DNA from: Roseburia_D yibonii | GTDB lineage: Bacteria; Bacillota; Clostridia; Lachnospirales; Lachnospiraceae | Assembly (NCBI RefSeq): GCF_014297335.1 | Contig: NZ_JACOQH010000011.1 | Coordinates: forward strand, 12,385-76,384 | Reading direction: 5' to 3' | DNA: 64,000 bases | Notes under the pieces: model-generated | What the model was told of the DNA's origin: nothing | What the model saw: the letters and a program-made list of their open reading frames with translations, nothing else | Databases searched by the model: none | Translations under genes and position numbers: made by a program | Shown: piece after piece, positions 1 to 7,535 of the stretch | How the letters are laid out: each line of letters opens with the position of its first letter | Numbering within the stretch: the stretch's first letter is position 1

Positions 1-303
1 ATTACCGCGATGCACAAAGAGCGCGGCATCACGATCCTTTTGGTATCCCACAGCATGGAAGATGTGGCGCAGTATGTGGAGCGCATCATTGTGATGAACC
101 ATGGAGAAATGATGTTTGACGATGCGCCGCATGAAGTCTTTAAACATTATAAGGAGCTTGAAAAGATCGGGCTTGCGGCACCACAGGTGACCTACCTGAT
201 GCATGAACTGAAGGAAAACGGTATCCCGGTGGATGTGAACGCAACTACGGTGGATGAAGCAAAAAATGAAATTTTAAAGGCGTTGGGGAAAAAGGCATGT
301 TAA
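1..303 (+). CDS. ecfA2: Energy-coupling factor ABC transporter ATP-binding protein, C-terminal part
   Basis: This is the C-terminal part of an ECF-transporter ATPase; the gene begins before the window and the frame is open from base 1. The H-loop of an ABC ATPase is visible (LLVSHSMEDV, with the switch histidine), followed by the usual tail that packs against the membrane protein. EcfA subunits hydrolyse ATP at the cytoplasmic face to drive vitamin uptake by interchangeable S components. The stop overlaps the start of ecfT by 7 bases, so the two are co-translated. From the conserved order ecfA1-ecfA2-ecfT-truA-rplM-rpsI in Firmicutes this should be the second ATPase. Walker A and the signature motif lie outside the window. 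Confidence 0.9.
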   Translation: MTAMHKERGITILLVSHSMEDVAQYVERIIVMNHGEMMFDDAPHEVFKHYKELEKIGLAAPQVTYLMHELKENGIPVDVNATTVDEAKNEILKALGKKAC

Positions 304-1112
304 AAGACATTACATTAGGACAATATTATCCGGCAGACTCCATTCTGCATAAATTAGACCCGCGGGTGAAACTGTTTGGAACCCTGATCTATATCATATC
401 CCTGTTTACATTCCGCGGCATTCCGGCATTTTTGCTGGCAACCATATTTTTAGCTGCGGTGATCCAGATCTCAAAAGTACCTTTTTCCTATATGGTAAAA
501 GGCTTAAAATCGATCATCGTTTTGATGATCATCACCGGTATCTTCAACCTGTTTTTGACACAGGGGGAAGTGCTCGTACAGTTCTGGATCTTTAAGATCA
601 CTTATGAGGGAATCAAAAACGCGGTACTCATGGTAGTCCGCCTGATCTATCTGATCATCGGCACTTCGGTCATGACGCTGACCACTACGCCGAACCAGCT
701 GACCGACGGTCTTGAGAAGGCACTGATGCCGCTTCAGAAGATCAAGCTTCCGGTGCATGAGATCGCGATGATGATGTCGATCGCGTTACGTTTTATCCCG
801 ATCCTCGTAGAGGAGACGGACAAGATCATGAAAGCACAGATGGCAAGAGGCGCTGATTTCGAGAGTGGAAACATCGTAAAAAAGGCGAAGGCGATGATCC
901 CGCTTCTGGTTCCGCTTTTTGTATCCGCGTTCCGCCGCGCGAATGACCTCGCGATGGCGATGGAGGCGCGCTGTTACCGGGGCGGCGAGGGAAGGACCAA
1001 GATGAAACCGCTTACCTATGGTGCGGCAGACAAAAAAGCGTATGTGATCCTGATCGTGTACCTGGTATTTATGCTGGCATTGCGTTTTGTATGGGTGAAA
1101 TTTGTAGTATGA
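297..1112 (+). CDS. ecfT: Energy-coupling factor transporter transmembrane protein EcfT
   Basis: EcfT is the membrane scaffold that joins the two EcfA ATPases to exchangeable substrate-binding S components. The 271-residue protein starts with the family-typical PxDSxLHxLDPRxKL-type segment (PADSILHKLDPRVKL), has about five or six hydrophobic segments, and carries the cytoplasmic coupling helices with the ARG motif (MARGADF) and a second Arg-rich helix near residues 225-235. The start overlaps ecfA by 7 bases and the stop overlaps truA (ATGA), so the operon is translationally coupled. The window also holds a likely client, the riboflavin S component RibU at 57617-58216. Confidence 0.93.
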   Translation: MLKDITLGQYYPADSILHKLDPRVKLFGTLIYIISLFTFRGIPAFLLATIFLAAVIQISKVPFSYMVKGLKSIIVLMIITGIFNLFLTQGEVLVQFWIFKITYEGIKNAVLMVVRLIYLIIGTSVMTLTTTPNQLTDGLEKALMPLQKIKLPVHEIAMMMSIALRFIPILVEETDKIMKAQMARGADFESGNIVKKAKAMIPLLVPLFVSAFRRANDLAMAMEARCYRGGEGRTKMKPLTYGAADKKAYVILIVYLVFMLALRFVWVKFVV

Positions 1113-1861
1113 AAAAACGAGTGAAACTGATCGTTGCCTACGACGGCACCGCGTACCATGGCTGGCAGGTACAGCCGAACGCAGTGACCGTGGAGGGCGT
1201 GTTAAATGAAAAACTGACCGGGCTGTTGGGAGAAGAGATCACAGTGACAGGAGCAAGCAGGACGGATGCCGGTGTGCATTCGCTTGGGAATGTCGCTGTT
1301 TTTGATACGGAGACAAGGATTCCGGCGGACAAGATCTCCTATGCGTTAAACCAGAGACTGCCGGAGGACATCGTGGTGCAGGATTCCGCCGAAGTGCCGG
1401 CAGATTTCCATCCACGGTTTACGGACAGCCGAAAGACCTATGAGTACCGGATCCTAAACCGCAGATTTCCGATTCCGACCCTGCGCCATGATACCTATTT
1501 TTATTACCGTCCGCTCGATGTGGAGGCAATGAAAGAGGCGGCGGGATATCTGGTCGGAGAACATGATTTTAAGAGCTTTTGTACGGTCGGAGCGCAGGTG
1601 GAGACCACGGTGCGCACGATCTATGACCTTACGGTCACAAAAGAGGAGAATGTGATAAAGATCCGCGTCACCGGAAACGGATTTTTGTATAATATGGTGC
1701 GCATCCTCGCGGGAACGCTGATCTCCGTCGGCATCCATGAGCGGGAGCCGGAGGATATGACGCGGGTGCTCGCGGCATGTGACCGGACCGCGGCGGGACC
1801 GACTGCCCCGGCATGTGGACTGACGATGGTGGGAATTTCCTATGAGACCAAAAAACAGTGA
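1109..1861 (+). CDS. truA: tRNA pseudouridine(38-40) synthase TruA
   Basis: TruA isomerises uridines 38-40 in the tRNA anticodon stem to pseudouridine. The 250-residue protein has the family length. The catalytic aspartate lies in SRTDAGVH (about residues 48-55), and the second conserved block GFLYNMVR lies near residue 197. I chose the ATG at 1109, which overlaps the ecfT stop as ATGA, over an in-frame upstream ATG at 1091 that would intrude further into ecfT. It is the last gene of the ECF operon, and a new consensus promoter follows 20 bases after its stop. Confidence 0.95.
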   Translation: MKKRVKLIVAYDGTAYHGWQVQPNAVTVEGVLNEKLTGLLGEEITVTGASRTDAGVHSLGNVAVFDTETRIPADKISYALNQRLPEDIVVQDSAEVPADFHPRFTDSRKTYEYRILNRRFPIPTLRHDTYFYYRPLDVEAMKEAAGYLVGEHDFKSFCTVGAQVETTVRTIYDLTVTKEENVIKIRVTGNGFLYNMVRILAGTLISVGIHEREPEDMTRVLAACDRTAAGPTAPACGLTMVGISYETKKQ

Positions 1862-1880
1862 GAAATTCCGGGAAAAAATG

Positions 1881-1909
1881 TTGACACGCGGGGCATCGTG
1901 TACTATAAT
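1881..1909 (+). promoter_or_regulatory. Consensus sigma-A promoter of rplM-rpsI
   Basis: A perfect TTGACA (1881-1886) and a perfect TATAAT (1904-1909) are separated by 17 bases. Transcription should start near 1916, leaving a leader of about 170 bases before rplM. Confidence 0.92.
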
Positions 1910-1916
1910 ACATAAG

Positions 1917-2084
1917 TCTGACATAGTATAGGAATGTTTTGCCAAAGCCCCGGCAGACATTTGAACTATAGATACGAACCGCAGACGGGGAACTGTGCCG
2001 GTACATCACAGAACTTCGCAGGGCGTATGCTTACTGTGGTTTGCGACAATGGAAAAGCGTTGCATATTTGAAGGAGGAAAAACC
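1917..2084 (+). promoter_or_regulatory. Structured 5' leader of rplM, possible L13 autoregulatory leader
   Basis: The leader is long for a two-gene ribosomal protein operon. It contains pairable segments: CACAG at 2007-2011 with CTGTG at 2034-2038, and GTATGC at about 2025-2030 with GCATAT just before the ribosome-binding site. These could form alternative structures controlling the GGAGG at 2073-2077. Firmicutes rplM mRNAs are known to carry an L13 leader element. I recognise the context rather than the full consensus, so the assignment is tentative. Confidence 0.4.
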
Positions 2085-2513
2085 ATGAAAACATTTATGG
2101 CTAATTCTGCTACAGTAGATAGAAAATGGTATGTAGTAGATGCTGAAGGAATGACATTAGGACGTTTAGCATCCGAAGTTGCTAAAGTATTAAGAGGAAA
2201 GAATAAACCGACTTTTACACCACATGTTGATACAGGTGATTATGTAATCGTTGTTAATGCAGAAAAAATTGCTGTAACCGGCAAGAAGATGGATCAGAAG
2301 ATCTATTACAGCCACTCTGATTATGTTGGCGGTCTTAAATCTGCTACATTAAAAGAAATGCTGGCAAAACATCCGGAAAGAGTTATCGAACATGCAGTTA
2401 AAGGTATGCTTCCGAAGGGACCTCTTGGAAGACAGATGTATACAAAATTATTTGTATATGCAGGACCGGATCACAAGCATGCAGCTCAGAAACCAGAAGT
2501 TTTAACATTTTAA
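2085..2513 (+). CDS. rplM: 50S ribosomal protein L13
   Basis: L13 is an early-assembling protein of the large ribosomal subunit. The 142-residue product matches the family length and has the typical start MKTFMA, the segment WYVVDAEGMTLGRLAS, and the conserved GMLPKGPLGRQM block near residues 107-118. A GGAGG Shine-Dalgarno lies 7 bases before the ATG at 2085. The open frame extends upstream to 1995, but that stretch lies in the transcribed leader and has no ribosome-binding site. Codon use is more A/T-ending than in neighbouring genes, as expected for a highly expressed gene. It is co-transcribed with rpsI. Confidence 0.98.
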   Translation: MKTFMANSATVDRKWYVVDAEGMTLGRLASEVAKVLRGKNKPTFTPHVDTGDYVIVVNAEKIAVTGKKMDQKIYYSHSDYVGGLKSATLKEMLAKHPERVIEHAVKGMLPKGPLGRQMYTKLFVYAGPDHKHAAQKPEVLTF

Positions 2514-2537
2514 TCGGAGATAAGGAGGCAGATTACA

Positions 2538-2933
2538 TTGGCTAATACAACAAAGTATTACGGAACAGGAAGAAGAAAATCTTCTGTTGCAAGAGTATAT
2601 TTAGTACCTGGAACAGGTAAAGTTACCATCAATAAAAGAGATATCGACGAATATTTCGGATTAGAGACTTTAAAAGTTATCGTTCGTCAGCCACTTACCC
2701 TGACTGAAACAGCAGACAAATTTGATGTTTTAGTAAACGTAAAGGGTGGCGGATATACAGGCCAGGCAGGAGCAATCCGTCATGGTGTTGCAAGAGCTTT
2801 ATTAAACGTAGACGCAGACTTCAGACCGGCTTTAAAGAAAGCTGGATTCCTGACCAGAGACCCGCGTATGAAAGAAAGAAAGAAATACGGTCTCAAAGCA
2901 GCTCGTCGCGCACCGCAGTTCTCAAAGAGATAA
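2538..2933 (+). CDS. rpsI: 30S ribosomal protein S9
   Basis: S9 belongs to the small-subunit head, and its C-terminal tail contacts P-site tRNA. The 131-residue protein has the conserved YYGTGRRKSSVARV start, the block GGGYTGQAGAIRHG, and the basic C-terminus ending in the conserved SKR. It begins with TTG at 2538 preceded by a strong AAGGAGG. The stop is followed by an intrinsic terminator at 2961-2994 that closes the rplM-rpsI transcript. Confidence 0.98.
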   Translation: MANTTKYYGTGRRKSSVARVYLVPGTGKVTINKRDIDEYFGLETLKVIVRQPLTLTETADKFDVLVNVKGGGYTGQAGAIRHGVARALLNVDADFRPALKKAGFLTRDPRMKERKKYGLKAARRAPQFSKR

Positions 2934-2960
2934 TAAAAATCAAATTAGCGAGAATAATAA

Positions 2961-2994
2961 GACCCTTGAAAATGTATATTTTCAAGGGTCTTTT
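2961..2994 (+). terminator. Intrinsic terminator after rpsI
   Basis: A perfect 13-bp stem (2961-2973 with 2978-2990) with a 4-base loop is followed by TTTT. It ends the L13/S9 operon. Confidence 0.9.
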
Positions 2995-3027
2995 GTAATA
3001 GAGGCGAAGAAAACAGGGGAAGTTTTT

Positions 3028-3228
3028 ATGGCAGACAGATATTCCAAAGATAAGGACTATAAGGTGGTCACGGTCATTATTCTGACGGCGTACCGGGGAA
3101 AAGAAGACCGGCCGTATCAGCTTGAGGCAAGCATCGGTATCTATACCGACCGGATACAGAGCAATTCGCTGGACGTATTTATAAAAAAAAGCGGATGCGC
3201 TCATGTATCAGAACAAGTTACAGCATAA
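3028..3228 (+). CDS. Small hypothetical protein, 66 residues
   Basis: I do not recognise this protein. The reading frame begins MADRYSKDKDYKVV after a possible GGGGAAG ribosome-binding site and encodes a mixed-charge soluble peptide. It starts 34 bases after the rpsI terminator and ends 14 bases before the chosen start of the MATE gene. No promoter was evident. It may be a real small gene, a degraded 5' fragment of a longer gene, or chance coding. The absence of a matching frame upstream argues against it being a tail fragment. Confidence 0.4.
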   Translation: MADRYSKDKDYKVVTVIILTAYRGKEDRPYQLEASIGIYTDRIQSNSLDVFIKKSGCAHVSEQVTA

Positions 3229-3242
3229 AAATTGTAGAAAAG

Positions 3243-4658
3243 ATGAATAGGTTATTAAAGATTATGAAAAGTTTTGCAGGATTAAAACAGAAATATATCG
3301 GAGACCGTGCGTTTTACAAACGATATCTCCTTCTGGCAGTGCCGATGATCGTACAGAACGCGATCACGAATCTGGTCAGTTTCTTAGATAATATTATGGT
3401 CGGGCAGCTGGGGACGGAGCAGATGTCCGGTGTCGCGATCGTCAACCAGCTGATCTTTGTATACAATCTGGCGATCTTCGGCGCGGTGTCGGCGGCGAGT
3501 ATCTTTGGCGCGCAGTATTTCGGAAAAGGAAATCACAAAGGACATATGTATTCCTTCCGTTTTAAACTGTACGCGACACTGCTTGTGACGGGGCTTACCG
3601 TATTTTTGTTTGTCACAAAAGGGGAAGGCCTGATCTCACTGTACCTGACAGATACGGTGGGAAACGGAGCGACCGAGCTTGCGCTTCAATATGGAAAACG
3701 TTATCTTGTGATCATGATGGCAGGGCTCATTCCGTTTGCGGTCAATCAGGCATACGCGACAAACATCAAGGAGACCGGGCAGACCTTCGTGCCGATGATC
3801 GCAAGCTTTGCGGCAGTCGGAGCAAACGCCGTGCTGGATTATCTGTTGATCTTCGGCATCGGCCCATTCCCGGAACTTGGTGTGGAGGGAGCGGCGCTCG
3901 CGACTGTGTTTTCCCGTTACCTGGAAGCGCTTATCGTGATCTTCTGGGCGCATATGCACAGACAGAAGAACCGTTATCTGGAAGGAGCTTACGCGGGTTT
4001 TGGAATCCCGATCGGGGAGTTAAAGGCGATTCTTATCAAAGGTTCGCCGTTAATGTTAAACGAGGTGCTCTGGGCTGCCGGAATGACGACCGTCACCCAG
4101 TGTTATTCGGTTCGCGGGCTGGATGTCGTGGCAGGTCTGAATATCGCGACCACGATCACGAACCTGTTTAATATCGTATATCTCCAGCTCGGTGCCTGTA
4201 TCAGCATTGTGGTGGGACAGTATCTGGGCGCAGGGGAGTTAGAGGAGGCAAAGGACGCGGACAACAAGATGATCGTATTCAGCGTATTCTGCTGTGTGAT
4301 CATGGCATCGATCATGTTTGCGGCAGGGCGGTTTTTCCCACAGATCTACAATACCTCCCCGGAGATCAAAAAACTGGCGGCAAATTTTATCGCGGTTTCG
4401 GCGATCATCATGCCATTTTGTTCGTTCAGCCACGCATCTTACTTCACGCTCCGTTCCGGTGGAAAAACACTGGTAACGTTCCTGTTTGACTCCGTGTTTA
4501 CCTGGGTCGTGGTCGTGCCGGCGGCATATCTGTTGGCGCACTTCACCGGACTTGGCATCGTAAGCATTTATTTCTTTGTGCAGGCAACTGAGCTTATCAA
4601 GGTGGTCATCGGGTACTGCATGGTGCGCAGCAACGTGTGGGTAGTACAGATGGTATAA
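3243..4658 (+). CDS. MATE family efflux transporter
   Basis: This is a multidrug and toxin extrusion antiporter of about 471 residues with twelve predicted membrane helices. It shows the duplicated MATE-type openings, MIVQNAITNLVSFLDNIMVG in the first half and SPLMLNEVLWAAG in the second. MATE proteins export cationic compounds using sodium or proton gradients; the substrate cannot be told from sequence. The frame is open from 3195, but the 5' extension overlaps the preceding small ORF, so I prefer the ATG at 3243 (the ATG at 3264 is also possible). None has a strong ribosome-binding site. A second MATE of a different subgroup lies at 14261. Confidence 0.9.
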   Translation: MNRLLKIMKSFAGLKQKYIGDRAFYKRYLLLAVPMIVQNAITNLVSFLDNIMVGQLGTEQMSGVAIVNQLIFVYNLAIFGAVSAASIFGAQYFGKGNHKGHMYSFRFKLYATLLVTGLTVFLFVTKGEGLISLYLTDTVGNGATELALQYGKRYLVIMMAGLIPFAVNQAYATNIKETGQTFVPMIASFAAVGANAVLDYLLIFGIGPFPELGVEGAALATVFSRYLEALIVIFWAHMHRQKNRYLEGAYAGFGIPIGELKAILIKGSPLMLNEVLWAAGMTTVTQCYSVRGLDVVAGLNIATTITNLFNIVYLQLGACISIVVGQYLGAGELEEAKDADNKMIVFSVFCCVIMASIMFAAGRFFPQIYNTSPEIKKLAANFIAVSAIIMPFCSFSHASYFTLRSGGKTLVTFLFDSVFTWVVVVPAAYLLAHFTGLGIVSIYFFVQATELIKVVIGYCMVRSNVWVVQMV

Positions 4659-4780
4659 AATGGTTGAAATCGCAGGTGAAAGACCGGAGAACAAAAAGTC
4701 CCATGGATCTGACACCATACAGGGAGACAAAAGGTTTTTATTGTAGTAGTATAGAATCAGAGCGATAAAAAGGAGACGTT

Positions 4781-5749
4781 ATGGGAAAGATAAATCTGGG
4801 AAAAAAACTGACTGTCATGCTCTGTGTGGTGTTGTGCTGTGTACAGACGACCGGCTGCGATAAAAAGGCGGTAAAGGAGCAGGCGGCGCAGATCGCGCAG
4901 GGAGCAAAGGACGCGGCGGCGGAAAAAGTGGACGCGTATCTGGAGAGCTGCACGGAGAGTGACAGTGAAAGCGAAGTTTACAAGCCGAGCATGAAGGATG
5001 AGCCGGAAATCTATGAGCGGGCAGTGGATGATTTTTTTGCGGCCGTAGACTCCGGAGATAAGGAAAAGATTCTTGCGCAGTTTGCGCCGAACGTGCGAAA
5101 AAATAATAAAGACCTGGAAGAAAACTTAGACGAGCTGCTTTCCTTTTATCCGGGGCCGACAGACCGGTGTGAACGAGACGGAAATGTGGTAGAGGGAAAC
5201 TATGATCAGGAATACGGAATTGATCGCTATAACGCCCTCTCCTGGTTTGCGGTGGTGTCCGGCGGAACGACCTATTACTGCAAATTTTCTTATGTTTACC
5301 GGGACGATGCCGATCCGGACAATGTCGGAATCGAGTTTGTGGATATGGTATCCGAAAAGGTGATATGCGCGGAGAATTTTAAGTGGCCCGAGGAGCCGGG
5401 GATCTTTGTAAAAGAAGATGCGCCGGGGGACTATGAGACGGCACGGATCGGTGGCAATCCGGTCATTTATGTGCCGGTTGAGCGGAAACAGACGCTGACA
5501 AAGGAAGATGTGGAAGCGTTTTTAAAGACCGGCGGAAATTTCACGGATTTTAAAAAGCAGTTCGGAGAACCCAATGTAGAGGAGGTAAAATACTCTTCCT
5601 ATGCGTATGAACTGCCGGAGGAAGATGGCGAAAAACGCTATGTGAGTTTTCTTGTCGATCATAAAAAAGACTGGGAGATCCTAAGGGTGACAATAGAGGA
5701 GGAAACAGGCATTGTAGAGACTCTTTACCGGTCGCCGGAATTGGATTGA
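4781..5749 (+). CDS. Putative lipoprotein, DUF5104-like
   Basis: The 322-residue product begins with a lipoprotein signal peptide: a basic N-region, a hydrophobic core and a lipobox ending TTGC with Cys near residue 24, so it should be anchored on the outer face of the membrane. A lysine/alanine-rich linker follows, then a domain starting near residue 80 (AVDDFFAAVDSGDKEKIL) that resembles the NTF2-like fold of DUF5104 lipoproteins. A strong AAAAGGAGA ribosome-binding site precedes the ATG. The function is unknown. Its stop codon lies inside the -35 region of the next promoter, so it is transcribed separately from mgtE. Confidence 0.75.
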   Translation: MGKINLGKKLTVMLCVVLCCVQTTGCDKKAVKEQAAQIAQGAKDAAAEKVDAYLESCTESDSESEVYKPSMKDEPEIYERAVDDFFAAVDSGDKEKILAQFAPNVRKNNKDLEENLDELLSFYPGPTDRCERDGNVVEGNYDQEYGIDRYNALSWFAVVSGGTTYYCKFSYVYRDDADPDNVGIEFVDMVSEKVICAENFKWPEEPGIFVKEDAPGDYETARIGGNPVIYVPVERKQTLTKEDVEAFLKTGGNFTDFKKQFGEPNVEEVKYSSYAYELPEEDGEKRYVSFLVDHKKDWEILRVTIEEETGIVETLYRSPELD

Positions 5750-5774
5750 CAGGATTGAAAGATTCGTTTATACT
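5746..5774 (+). promoter_or_regulatory. Sigma-A promoter of the mgtE leader transcript
   Basis: TTGACA (5746-5751) and TATACT (5769-5774) are separated by 17 bases. The promoter drives a transcript that meets a short ORF and an intrinsic terminator before mgtE. I see no second promoter between that terminator and mgtE. Confidence 0.88.
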
Positions 5775-5822
5775 TCACATAGCAGAAAAAATAAGCACAA
5801 ATAATGAAATGAGGTGACAGGC

Positions 5823-5939
5823 ATGGACAGTTGCGGTGATGCGTATCGAAGTTGGAGTGACGGAAAAATATGGAAATATTTGAAGCGCCAGTTCGCGGAT
5901 CATACGGATACTGCGGCTGGTCTGTTCTTGTTGTTTTAA
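5823..5939 (+). CDS. Candidate leader peptide upstream of mgtE, 38 codons
   Basis: This short frame (MDSCGDAYRSWSDG...) has a good ribosome-binding site (GAGGTGA 9 bases before the ATG) and lies between a near-consensus promoter and an intrinsic terminator, with mgtE beyond. The layout matches attenuation by a leader peptide, or a riboregulator whose aptamer happens to contain an ORF. The peptide has no signal sequence; its C-terminus is hydrophobic (AAGLFLLF). It is not a match to the M-box consensus as I remember it. It could also be an independent small gene. Confidence 0.5.
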   Translation: MDSCGDAYRSWSDGKIWKYLKRQFADHTDTAAGLFLLF

Positions 5940-5957
5940 ATATTTTCTAAAGATTCT

Positions 5958-5989
5958 GATCGCTCTTTGCAAAAGGGCGGTCTTTTTTT
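5958..5989 (+). terminator. Intrinsic terminator in the mgtE leader (candidate attenuator)
   Basis: An 11-bp stem with G-U pairs (5958-5968 with 5972-5982) is followed by seven T residues. It lies 83 bases before mgtE and 19 bases after the leader ORF stop, so read-through is needed unless mgtE has an unseen promoter. Confidence 0.85.
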
Positions 5990-6071
5990 GTCCAGTTCCG
6001 GTAATGGTGACAGGGAAAATCAGCGACAGGACAAAGAAAGACGCCTCAAATAAGAAAGCGAGGGCAGAAAA

Positions 6072-7451
6072 ATGAATTTAAATTATGTAAAAGAGATCGC
6101 AAAGTGGATGCAGAGCGACAGACCGGTTGCTGAGGTCAGAGAGGAACTTCTGAATTACCATGACAGGGATATTGCGTTCGCGATCGAATCTCTGGATGGC
6201 GCGGCACGGAAAAAGGCATTTCAGATCCTGGATGAGGAACGGCTTGCGGATGTATTCTCTTATTTTAAAGCTCCGCTGGAATATATGGATGAGATCGGCA
6301 TGGAGCGGTTTGCGGCGATCGTCAGTGACATGGATTCGGATGACGCGGTCGATGTGTTGGAAGAACTGGACGATGCGACCAGAAAGCGTCTCGCGCCTCT
6401 GTTACAGGCGGATGCGAGGAAGGCGATCCGGCTGATCCGCTCCTATGATGAGGATGAGATCGGAAGCCAGATGACAACGAACTTTGTCAGGATCAGTCAG
6501 GGGATTTCCGTAAAACAGGCGACCAGAAGCCTGATCCTGCAGGCGGATAAAAACGATAATATCAATACGATCTATGTCTCGGACGGCGAGCGCCATTATG
6601 TGGGGGCGATCGATTTGAAAGACCTGATCACAGCGCGCGAATATGATGATCTGGAAGACATCATCGTGTCCTCCTATCCGTATGTTTTTGCTGAAGAAAA
6701 GATCGATGCGTGTGTGGATAAGATCAAGGAATACGCGGAGGACTCCATTCCGGTGCTGGATGAGGAACGAAGGATCGTCGGAGTTATCACGGCAACGGAT
6801 ATCACAGAACTCGTAGATGAGGAGATGGGAGAGGATTACGCCATGCTTGCAGGTATGACGGAGGCTTCGGATCTGGACGAGACAACGTTCCAGAGCATGA
6901 AAAAACGTCTGCCGTGGCTGATCTTACTGCTGTTTCTCGGAATGGGCGTCTCCTCCGTGGTCGGTCTGTTCGAGCAGGTCGTAGCCCAGGTGGCGCTGAT
7001 CGTCTGCTTTCAGTCGCTGATCCTTGACATGGCGGGAAATGTCGGAACACAGTCGCTTGCGGTAACGATCCGCATCCTGATGGATGAGAACCTGTCGCTT
7101 GGCGAAAAATGGAAATTTATCGGAAAAGAACTGCGTGTCGGAACATATAACGGACTTCTGCTTGGTGGAATGGCATTTTTATTTATCGGGATCTATGTCA
7201 CGGCAGCAAAGGGAAAAACGCTCGCGTACGCGTTTACAGTATCGGGCTGCGTTGGCATCTCGCTTCTTGTCGCTATGATGATATCGAGTCTGGTCGGAGT
7301 GCTGACACCGATGTTTTTCCACAAGATCAAGGTCGATCCGGCGGTTGCCTCCGGCCCGCTCATCACGACGATCAACGATCTGGTCGCGGTTGTGACCTAT
7401 TACGGACTTTCCTGGCTGCTTCTCATCCGTATGTGCGGAATCCACGGCTAA
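6072..7451 (+). CDS. mgtE: Magnesium transporter MgtE
   Basis: MgtE is a dimeric magnesium channel gated by cytoplasmic magnesium. The 459-residue protein has the three expected parts: an N-terminal MgtE_N superhelical domain (about 20-125), a pair of CBS domains (about 130-255, including DSIPVLDEERRIVGVIT), and a five-helix membrane domain (about 275-455) with the conserved QSLILDMAGNVGTQSLAVTI pore segment. A GCGAGGGCAG-type ribosome-binding site precedes the ATG. It lies downstream of a promoter, short ORF and terminator leader (5746-5989), which suggests control by attenuation. Related mgtE genes often carry M-box riboswitches, but I do not see one here. Confidence 0.95.
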   Translation: MNLNYVKEIAKWMQSDRPVAEVREELLNYHDRDIAFAIESLDGAARKKAFQILDEERLADVFSYFKAPLEYMDEIGMERFAAIVSDMDSDDAVDVLEELDDATRKRLAPLLQADARKAIRLIRSYDEDEIGSQMTTNFVRISQGISVKQATRSLILQADKNDNINTIYVSDGERHYVGAIDLKDLITAREYDDLEDIIVSSYPYVFAEEKIDACVDKIKEYAEDSIPVLDEERRIVGVITATDITELVDEEMGEDYAMLAGMTEASDLDETTFQSMKKRLPWLILLLFLGMGVSSVVGLFEQVVAQVALIVCFQSLILDMAGNVGTQSLAVTIRILMDENLSLGEKWKFIGKELRVGTYNGLLLGGMAFLFIGIYVTAAKGKTLAYAFTVSGCVGISLLVAMMISSLVGVLTPMFFHKIKVDPAVASGPLITTINDLVAVVTYYGLSWLLLIRMCGIHG

Positions 7452-7465
7452 AATAAAGATGGCGG

Positions 7466-7494
7466 TTGTGCCGGAAAATGAAAACGATTATAAT
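7466..7494 (+). promoter_or_regulatory. Probable promoter of the coiled-coil membrane protein gene
   Basis: TTGTGC (7466-7471) and a perfect TATAAT (7489-7494) are separated by 17 bases. An AAGGAG ribosome-binding site follows, and the gene starts at 7536. Confidence 0.7.
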
Positions 7495-7535
7495 AAAAAC
7501 AGGGATACAAACGATAGCGTAAGGAGTAGTTACCT

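Noticed and set aside
1995..2084. N-terminal extension of L13
   Set aside because: It lies in the mRNA leader, has no ribosome-binding site, and L13 family proteins start at the MKTFMA position.
5775..5990. M-box magnesium riboswitch before mgtE
   Set aside because: The conserved M-box blocks that I remember are not visible; only a short ORF and a terminator are supported.
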